DNA of 64,000 nucleotides. It comes from Variovorax flavidus (GTDB lineage: Bacteria; Pseudomonadota; Gammaproteobacteria; Burkholderiales; Burkholderiaceae_C). Below, in pieces: positions 58,960 to 64,000 of the stretch (position 1 is its first letter; each line of letters opens with the position of its first letter). The stretch is taken from contig NZ_JASZYE010000011.1 in NCBI RefSeq assembly GCF_030317145.1, positions 1 to 64,000 of the forward strand, written 5' to 3'. The translations under genes and the position numbers were made by a program. The notes under the pieces were generated by a model, which saw only the letters and a program-made list of their open reading frames with translations, was not told the origin of the DNA and made no database searches.

Positions 58960-59328
58960 ATGATGTTGACCAAAAAAGCACAGCGTCTTCGCCGCTCGCG
59001 CCAGACCCGTATCCGCATTGCAACGCAAGGCGTGGCGCGTCTGACGGTGAACCGCACCAATCTGCACATCTACGCCACCGTCATCTCCGACGACGGCTCC
59101 AAGGTGATTGCCACCGCATCGACGGCCGAAGCCGAAGTGCGTTCCGCGCTGGGTGGTTCCGGCAAGGGCGGCAACACCGCTGCGGCAACCGCCATCGGCA
59201 AGCGCATCGCTGAAAAGGCGAAGGCTGCCGGCGTCGAGAAGGTTGCTTTCGATCGCGCAGGTTTCGCGTACCACGGCCGCGTCAAGGCGCTGGCCGATGC
59301 TGCCCGCGAAGCTGGCCTGCAGTTCTAA
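58960..59328 (+). CDS. rplR: 50S ribosomal protein L18
   Basis: L18 binds 5S rRNA with L5. The 122-residue protein has RRSRQTRIRIATQGVARLTV and KVAFDRAGFAYHGRVKALADAA in its C-terminal half. Two adjacent ATG codons make the start ambiguous by one residue. It lies 11 bp after rplF. Confidence 0.97.
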   Translation: MMLTKKAQRLRRSRQTRIRIATQGVARLTVNRTNLHIYATVISDDGSKVIATASTAEAEVRSALGGSGKGGNTAAATAIGKRIAEKAKAAGVEKVAFDRAGFAYHGRVKALADAAREAGLQF

Positions 59329-59346
59329 CCGGACACGAGATTCAAA

Positions 59347-59865
59347 ATGGCAAAGATTCAGGCAAGAACGCAGAACGAAGGCCCCGAAGACGGTTTGCGC
59401 GAGAAGATGATCGCGATCAACCGCGTCACCAAGGTGGTGAAGGGTGGCCGTATCCTCGGTTTCGCAGCACTCACCGTGGTGGGTGACGGCGACGGTCGCG
59501 TCGGCATGGGCAAGGGCAAGTCGAAGGAAGTGCCGGCCGCAGTGCAGAAGGCGATGGAAGAAGCACGTCGCAACCTGGCGAAGATTTCGATCAAGAACGG
59601 TACGCTGCATCACCGCGTGACGGGCCACCATGGCGCCGCCTCGGTGGTCATGATCCCGGCTCCCAAGGGTACCGGCATCATCGCCGGCGGCCCGATGCGC
59701 GCCGTGTTCGAAGTGATGGGCATCACCGACATCGTGGCGAAGAGCCATGGTTCGTCGAACCCCTACAACATGGTTCGCGCCACGCTCGACGGGTTGAAGA
59801 ACTCGACGACGGCATCCGAAGTGGCTGCCAAGCGTGGTCTGACCGTCGAAGAACTCTTCGCCTAA
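59347..59865 (+). CDS. rpsE: 30S ribosomal protein S5
   Basis: S5 shapes the mRNA entry side of the 30S subunit and affects decoding accuracy. The 172-residue protein shows the double-stranded RNA-binding fold (REKMIAINRVTKVVKGGR) and GIIAGGPMRAVFEVMGI. The spectinomycin-contact loop near residues 20-30 looks ordinary. It lies 18 bp after rplR. Confidence 0.98.
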   Translation: MAKIQARTQNEGPEDGLREKMIAINRVTKVVKGGRILGFAALTVVGDGDGRVGMGKGKSKEVPAAVQKAMEEARRNLAKISIKNGTLHHRVTGHHGAASVVMIPAPKGTGIIAGGPMRAVFEVMGITDIVAKSHGSSNPYNMVRATLDGLKNSTTASEVAAKRGLTVEELFA

Positions 59866-59880
59866 ACCGGGAGTATCGAG

Positions 59881-60066
59881 ATGACGACGCAACAACAAAC
59901 CCTCAAGGTGCAACTGGTCAAGAGCCCGATCGGCACCAAGGAATCGCATCGCGCCACCGTGCGCGGTCTGGGTCTGCGCAAGCTCAATAGCGTGAGCGAG
60001 CTGCAGGACACGCCCGCGGTGCGCGGCATGATCAACAAGATCAGTTATCTGGTCAAAGTGCTCTAA
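59881..60066 (+). CDS. rpmD: 50S ribosomal protein L30
   Basis: L30 is a small non-essential 50S protein. The 61-residue sequence has VQLVKSPIGTKESHRATV, GLGLRKLNS and the typical end INKISYLVKVL. GGGAGTATCGAG precedes the ATG. It lies between rpsE and rplO as in most spc operons. Confidence 0.97.
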   Translation: MTTQQQTLKVQLVKSPIGTKESHRATVRGLGLRKLNSVSELQDTPAVRGMINKISYLVKVL

Positions 60067-60090
60067 ACAGAGCCGCTGAGAGAGACGTAT

Positions 60091-60522
60091 ATGGAACTCA
60101 ATGGCATCAAGCCGGCTGCCGGCGCCAAGCACGCCAAGCGCCGCGTCGGCCGTGGTATCGGCTCCGGCCTCGGCAAGACCGCGGGTCGCGGTCACAAGGG
60201 TCAGAAGTCGCGCGCAGGCGGTTTCCACAAGGTCGGCTTCGAAGGCGGTCAAATGCCGCTGCAGCGTCGCCTGCCGAAGCGTGGCTTCAAGTCGCACCTG
60301 CTGAAATACAACGCCGAAGTGACGCTGGCTTCGCTCGAACAGCTCGGCCTGGCCGAAGTCGACGTGCTGGCGCTGAAGCAAGCCGGTTTGGTCGGCCAGA
60401 TCGCCAAGGTGGTCAAGGTCATCAAGTCGGGTGAGCTCACCAAGGCCGTCAAGCTGACGGGCATCGGCGCGACCGCCGGCGCCAAGGCTGCGATCGAAGC
60501 CGCTGGCGGCAGCGTCGCCTAA
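60091..60522 (+). CDS. rplO: 50S ribosomal protein L15
   Basis: L15 is a late assembly protein of the 50S core. The 143-residue protein has the Gly/Arg/Lys-rich extended start (KRRVGRGIGSGLGKTAGRGH) and the globular end with VDVLALKQAGL. It precedes secY directly, the usual order. Confidence 0.98.
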   Translation: MELNGIKPAAGAKHAKRRVGRGIGSGLGKTAGRGHKGQKSRAGGFHKVGFEGGQMPLQRRLPKRGFKSHLLKYNAEVTLASLEQLGLAEVDVLALKQAGLVGQIAKVVKVIKSGELTKAVKLTGIGATAGAKAAIEAAGGSVA

Positions 60523-60550
60523 ACAGCACACGGACTGAAAGAAGTACTTC

Positions 60551-61861
60551 GTGGCAACCAACGCGGCAACGCTCGCAAAAACAGGCAAGTTCGGTGACCT
60601 CCGTCGCCGGCTCGTCTTTTTGCTGCTCGCGCTCGTGGTCTATCGCATCGGGGCTCACATCCCGGTGCCGGGTATCAATCCGGACCAACTCGCGCAGCTG
60701 TTCCAAGGCCAGCAAGGCGGCATCCTGAGCCTGTTCAACATGTTCTCGGGCGGCGCCCTGTCGCGCTTTACCGTGTTCGCGTTGGGCATCATGCCGTACA
60801 TCTCCGCGTCGATCATCATGCAATTGATGACCTACGTGGTGCCGACCTTCGAGCAGTTGAAGAAGGAAGGCGAGGCCGGCCGGCGCAAGATCACGCAGTA
60901 CACCCGTTACGGCACCCTGGCGCTGGCCTTGTTCCAGTCGTTCAGCATCGCCGTGGCGCTCGAATCCTCGGCCGGGCTGGTGATTGCCCCCGGTTTCGGC
61001 TTCCGCATCACGGCCATGGTCAGCCTCACCGCTGGGTCGATGTTCCTGATGTGGCTCGGCGAGCAGATCACTGAGCGTGGCCTGGGGAACGGGATCTCGA
61101 TCCTGATCTTCGCAGGCATCGCGGCAGGCTTGCCGAATGCGATCGGTGGATTGCTGGAACTCGTCCGCACCGGCGCCATGAACGTGCTCGTCGCACTGTT
61201 CATCGTTGCGGTGGTCGTGCTGGTGACCTACTTCGTGGTGTTCGTCGAACGCGGTCAGCGCAAGATCCTCGTGAACTATGCGCGGCGCCAGGTCGGCAAC
61301 AAGGTCTACGGTGGCCAGTCGTCGCACCTGCCCTTGAAGCTCAACATGGCTGGCGTGATCCCGCCGATCTTCGCGTCGTCGATCATCCTGTTGCCGACGA
61401 CGGTGGTGGGTTGGTTCAGCACTGGCGAGAGCATGCGCTGGATCAAGGACATTGCCGGTGCACTTCGGCCGGGTCAACCGATCTACGTTCTGCTGTATGC
61501 CAGCGCCATCGTGTTCTTCTGCTTCTTCTACACGGCGCTCGTGTTCAACAGCCGCGAAACGGCCGACAACCTGAAGAAGAGCGGTGCGTTCATTCCGGGC
61601 ATTCGCCCTGGTGACCAGACCGCGCGCTACATCGACAAGATCCTGGTTCGCCTGACGTTGGCTGGCGCGGTGTACATCACCTTCGTCTGCCTGCTGCCGG
61701 AGTTCCTGATCCTCAAATACAACGTGCCGTTCTATTTCGGCGGCACTTCCCTGTTGATCATCGTGGTTGTCACGATGGACTTCATGGCCCAGGTACAGAA
61801 CTACATGATGTCTCAGCAGTACGAGTCACTGCTAAAGAAAGCCAATTTCAAGACTTCGTAG
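60551..61861 (+). CDS. secY: Preprotein translocase subunit SecY
   Basis: SecY forms the inner-membrane protein-conducting channel with SecE and SecG. The 436-residue protein has ten helices; motifs include YRIGAHIPVPGINP, LGIMPYISASIIMQLMTYVVP, GLGNGISILIFAGI and LKKSGAFIPGIRPG. It starts with GTG (VATNAAT), the start usual in Burkholderiales, 28 bp after rplO. infA follows 6 bp later, so the genes are co-transcribed. Confidence 0.98.
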   Translation: MATNAATLAKTGKFGDLRRRLVFLLLALVVYRIGAHIPVPGINPDQLAQLFQGQQGGILSLFNMFSGGALSRFTVFALGIMPYISASIIMQLMTYVVPTFEQLKKEGEAGRRKITQYTRYGTLALALFQSFSIAVALESSAGLVIAPGFGFRITAMVSLTAGSMFLMWLGEQITERGLGNGISILIFAGIAAGLPNAIGGLLELVRTGAMNVLVALFIVAVVVLVTYFVVFVERGQRKILVNYARRQVGNKVYGGQSSHLPLKLNMAGVIPPIFASSIILLPTTVVGWFSTGESMRWIKDIAGALRPGQPIYVLLYASAIVFFCFFYTALVFNSRETADNLKKSGAFIPGIRPGDQTARYIDKILVRLTLAGAVYITFVCLLPEFLILKYNVPFYFGGTSLLIIVVVTMDFMAQVQNYMMSQQYESLLKKANFKTS

Positions 61862-61867
61862 GTGTAG

Positions 61868-62086
61868 ATGTCGAGGGACGATGTCATCCAGCTGCAGGGT
61901 GAGGTTCTGGAAAACCTTCCCAACGCAACATTCCGGGTGAAGCTGGAAAATGGCCACATCGTCCTCGGACATATTTCTGGAAAGATGCGGATGCACTACA
62001 TCCGGATCCTTCCTGGTGACAAAGTCACCGTTGAGTTGACGCCCTACGACTTGAGCCGGGCGCGCATTGTGTTTCGGGCGAAATGA
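61868..62086 (+). CDS. infA: Translation initiation factor IF-1
   Basis: IF-1 blocks the ribosomal A site during initiation. The 72-residue OB-fold protein has VIQLQGEVLENLPNATFRVKLE and IRILPGDKVTVELTPYDLS. The length equals E. coli IF-1. Unlike in E. coli, infA is within the ribosomal operon, between secY and rpmJ, as in many betaproteobacteria and Gram-positives. The Shine-Dalgarno is weak (GTAGGTG), so it may depend on coupling with secY. Confidence 0.97.
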   Translation: MSRDDVIQLQGEVLENLPNATFRVKLENGHIVLGHISGKMRMHYIRILPGDKVTVELTPYDLSRARIVFRAK

Positions 62087-62119
62087 GTCGCCGGGTTGAA
62101 AGAGTTTTAGGAGAATGAA

Positions 62120-62233
62120 ATGAGAGTTTCGGCTTCGGTCAAAACCATTTGCCGTAATTGCAAGATCATCCGCCGCAAGGGTGTGGTGCGTGTGATCTGT
62201 ACCGACCCGCGCCACAAGCAGCGCCAGGGTTGA
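62120..62233 (+). CDS. rpmJ: 50S ribosomal protein L36
   Basis: The smallest 50S protein, 37 residues: MRVSASVKTICRNCK, then IIRRKGVVRVICTDPRHKQ, ending RQG. It carries the zinc ligand pattern C11, C14, C27 and H32, so it is the zinc-containing form. TAGGAG lies 8 bp upstream of the ATG. It sits between infA and rpsM, the standard order. Confidence 0.96.
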   Translation: MRVSASVKTICRNCKIIRRKGVVRVICTDPRHKQRQG

Positions 62234-62257
62234 TTGAACGAGTATTAGAGGACGCAC

Positions 62258-62623
62258 ATGGCACGTATTGCTGGCATCAACATTCCGCCGCACAAGCACG
62301 CTGAAATCGGCCTGACCGCCATTTTCGGCATCGGTCGCACCCGCGCCCGCAAGATCTGCGAAGCGAGCGGCATCGAGTATTCGAAGAAGATCAAGGATCT
62401 GACCGACGCCGATCTGGAGAAGATCCGCGACCAGATCGCGCTCTTCACCATCGAAGGTGACCTGCGTCGCGAAACGACGATGAACATCAAGCGCTTGATG
62501 GACATCGGTTGCTATCGCGGCTTCCGTCACCGTCGCGGCCTGCCGATGCGCGGCCAGCGTACGCGCACCAATGCTCGCACTCGCAAGGGTCCGCGCAAGG
62601 CAGCGCAGTCCCTGAAGAAATAA
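62258..62623 (+). CDS. rpsM: 30S ribosomal protein S13
   Basis: S13 lies in the 30S head and bridges to the 50S subunit. The 121-residue protein starts MARIAGINIPPHKHAEIGLT and has the helix-two-turns-helix and RGLPMRGQRTRTNARTRKGP at the end. GAGGACGCAC precedes the ATG. It is followed 12 bp on by rpsK. Confidence 0.98.
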   Translation: MARIAGINIPPHKHAEIGLTAIFGIGRTRARKICEASGIEYSKKIKDLTDADLEKIRDQIALFTIEGDLRRETTMNIKRLMDIGCYRGFRHRRGLPMRGQRTRTNARTRKGPRKAAQSLKK

Positions 62624-62635
62624 GGATAGACCAGC

Positions 62636-63040
62636 ATGGCTAAAGCTCCTGCCAACAACGCGGCACAACGCGTTCGCAAGAAGGTCCGCAAGAACGTTGC
62701 GGACGGCATCGCACACGTGCACGCTTCGTTCAACAACACGATCATCACGATCACCGACCGCCAGGGCAACGCCTTGTCGTGGGCGTCTTCGGGTGGTCAG
62801 GGCTTCAAGGGCTCGCGCAAGTCGACGCCGTTCGCTGCGCAGGTCGCTTCTGAAGTCGCCGGTCGCGCTGCGGTCGAGCAAGGCATCAAGAACCTCGACG
62901 TCGAGATTAAGGGCCCCGGTCCTGGTCGCGAATCGTCGGTGCGCGCGCTGGCCGCGCTCGGCATCCGGATCAACTCCATTGCCGACGTGACCCCGGTGCC
63001 GCACAACGGCTGCCGTCCGCAAAAGCGTCGTCGCATCTAA
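62636..63040 (+). CDS. rpsK: 30S ribosomal protein S11
   Basis: S11 forms part of the 30S platform near the Shine-Dalgarno helix. The 134-residue protein has HVHASFNNTIITITDRQGN, GLVRALAAL-like VRALAALGIRINSIADVTP and the end PHNGCRPQKRRRI. A terminator-like hairpin follows its stop, before rpsD. Confidence 0.98.
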   Translation: MAKAPANNAAQRVRKKVRKNVADGIAHVHASFNNTIITITDRQGNALSWASSGGQGFKGSRKSTPFAAQVASEVAGRAAVEQGIKNLDVEIKGPGPGRESSVRALAALGIRINSIADVTPVPHNGCRPQKRRRI

Positions 63041-63054
63041 GGCGAAGACGCTCG

Positions 63055-63093
63055 GCGCAGCCCGCTTCACAGCGGCTGCGCATTTTGTTTTTT
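63055..63093 (+). terminator. Terminator or attenuator between rpsK and rpsD
   Basis: GCGCAGCC (63055-63062) pairs with GGCTGCGC (63074-63081), giving an 8-bp GC stem with an 11-base loop. It is followed by ATTTTGTTTTTT. This fits an intrinsic terminator. Full termination would cut rpsD and rpoA from the operon, so partial read-through or a second promoter in the 78 bp before rpsD is expected. Confidence 0.7.
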
Positions 63094-63171
63094 CAACAAG
63101 CCCACCGCTGTCGGCACGCCGCTGACGGCTCCCGCACCCAAGTGCGGTAGATGACACAGAAGGAAGATCAA

Positions 63172-63795
63172 GTGGCACGCTATCTCGGCCCCAAGGCCAA
63201 ACTCTCCCGCCGCGAAGGCACCGACCTGTTCCTGAAGAGCGCCCGTCGCTCGATCCAGGACAAGGCCAAGTTCGACTCCAAGCCCGGTCAGCACGGCCGC
63301 ACCTCGGGTCAGCGCACGTCTGACTTCGGTCTGCAACTGCGCGAAAAGCAGAAGGTCAAGCGCATGTACGGCGTGCTCGAGAAGCAGTTCCGCCGCTACT
63401 TCGAAGAAGCCGATCGCCGCCGTGGCAACACCGGCGCGAATCTGCTGTTCATCCTCGAATCGCGCCTGGACAACGTCGTCTATCGCATGGGCTTCGGCTC
63501 GACCCGCGCTGAAGCACGCCAGCTGGTGTCGCACAAGGCGATCACGGTGAACGGCCAGTCGGTCAACATCCCGTCGTACCTGGTCAAGACCGGCGACGTG
63601 ATCGCCGTGCGCGACAAGTCGAAGAAGCAGACCCGCATTGCCGAGGCGCTTCAACTGGCCCAGCAAGTCGGTATCCCGGCTTGGGTCGAAGTGAATGCCG
63701 ACAAGGCCGAAGGCACCTTCAAGAAGGTTCCTGATCGCGACGAATTCGCAGCCGACATCAACGAATCGCTGATCGTCGAACTGTATTCGCGTTGA
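63172..63795 (+). CDS. rpsD: 30S ribosomal protein S4
   Basis: S4 nucleates 30S assembly and in E. coli is the translational repressor of its own operon. The 207-residue protein starts (GTG) VARYLGPKAKLSRREGTDLF and carries the S4 RNA-binding domain (RLDNVVYRMGFGSTRAEARQ) and VNIPSYLVKTGDVIAVR. I choose the GTG because AGGAAG is 6 bp upstream and the length matches E. coli (206). The ATG at 63151 would add seven residues absent from the family. Confidence 0.97.
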   Translation: MARYLGPKAKLSRREGTDLFLKSARRSIQDKAKFDSKPGQHGRTSGQRTSDFGLQLREKQKVKRMYGVLEKQFRRYFEEADRRRGNTGANLLFILESRLDNVVYRMGFGSTRAEARQLVSHKAITVNGQSVNIPSYLVKTGDVIAVRDKSKKQTRIAEALQLAQQVGIPAWVEVNADKAEGTFKKVPDRDEFAADINESLIVELYSR

Positions 63796-63805
63796 TTTTT
63801 CAGCT

Positions 63806-63871
63806 CGCACCCATGGGTGCGGGCCGATATTTTTGTTCACGTTCCTGCCCCGCACTTTGCTGCGGGTCAGG
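63806..63871 (+). promoter_or_regulatory. Two hairpins in the rpoA leader
   Basis: CGCACCCATGGGTGCG (63806-63821) is a perfect 16-bp palindrome just after the rpsD stop, followed 6 bases on by ATATTTTTG. CCTGCCCCGCA/TGCGGGTCAGG (63844-63871) forms a second stem with one mismatch. They may tune rpsD/rpoA expression by weak termination or RNA processing; the true role is unknown. Confidence 0.45.
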
Positions 63872-63925
63872 TGCTTCACCAGCCTTACCGGTGTAACGAG
63901 CCGGGGGTATTGAGAGGAAGTCTGC

Positions 63926-64000
63926 ATGCAAACCACCCTGCTGAAACCCAAGACCATCCAGGTCGAGCAACTCGCGGCCAACAAGGCCAAGGTGACGCTC
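63926..64000 (+). CDS. rpoA: RNA polymerase alpha subunit, partial (5' end)
   Basis: Only the first 25 codons lie in the window: MQTTLLKPKTIQVEQL and AANKAKVTL. This matches the N-terminus of betaproteobacterial RpoA. GAGAGGAAG precedes the ATG at ribosome-binding distance. The position after rpsD is the universal one. The gene runs off the right edge. Confidence 0.93.
   Translation, partial: MQTTLLKPKTIQVEQLAANKAKVTL

Noticed and set aside
1..64000. Mobile elements, CRISPR arrays, tRNA or rRNA genes
   Set aside because: I saw no transposase or integrase motif, no regularly spaced repeats, and no cloverleaf or rRNA-like segment.

Overview
The window looks like chromosome of a high-GC betaproteobacterium of the family Comamonadaceae, most likely Variovorax or a close relative. 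This is inferred from the strong GC bias at third codon positions, Burkholderiales-type genes (a Bug-type binding protein, a DUF3567 protein, PhaM, an LplT-PlsC fusion, DUF2783) and a ribosomal block ordered secY-infA-rpmJ-rpsM-rpsK-rpsD-rpoA. I see no insertion sequence, prophage, CRISPR array, tRNA or rRNA. The DNA is densely coding, and several convergent gene pairs overlap at their 3' ends.

Left part (1-31 kb). A divergent catabolic module has a TetR regulator, a periplasmic binding protein and a self-sufficient CYP102-like P450 running left, and an acyl-CoA ligase plus a single-chain biotin-dependent acyl-CoA carboxylase running right. Two small exported proteins follow. Next come a glycolate/D-lactate oxidase gene joined to lrgA-lrgB, purU, an omega-aminotransferase, a ChaN-like lipoprotein and an AbrB-family membrane protein. 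A probable aromatic or ring-compound region holds an FAH-family hydrolase, a LuxR-type regulator, an FAD monooxygenase, DUF2783 and a Bug protein. A copper-linked group holds DUF2946, a TonB receptor and a YcnI-PCu(A)C fusion.

Middle (30-44 kb). After the PHB-granule protein PhaM and a FIST sensor come two neighbouring dadA-type genes, each behind its own tandem glycine riboswitch. The dadA copy has an intact double aptamer and a terminator. The upstream paralog has a decayed first aptamer, no U-tract terminator and a rewritten flavin-binding segment. An HTH regulator is divergent from a lipid-remodelling group: a ceramidase-like membrane protein, a lysophospholipid flippase/acyltransferase fusion and a PAP2 phosphatase. 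Several membrane or exported proteins of unknown role follow.

Right part (44-64 kb). This holds housekeeping genes: queA-tgt for queuosine, recG, a bactofilin/M23-peptidase cell-shape group, oxyR-dps, ubiA and proC. A ribosomal operon starts abruptly at rplN, behind its own sigma70-like promoter, and runs to rpoA, which is cut by the window end. A putative terminator or attenuator lies between rpsK and rpsD.

All functional calls come from reading the protein sequences and from family knowledge. No database search was possible.
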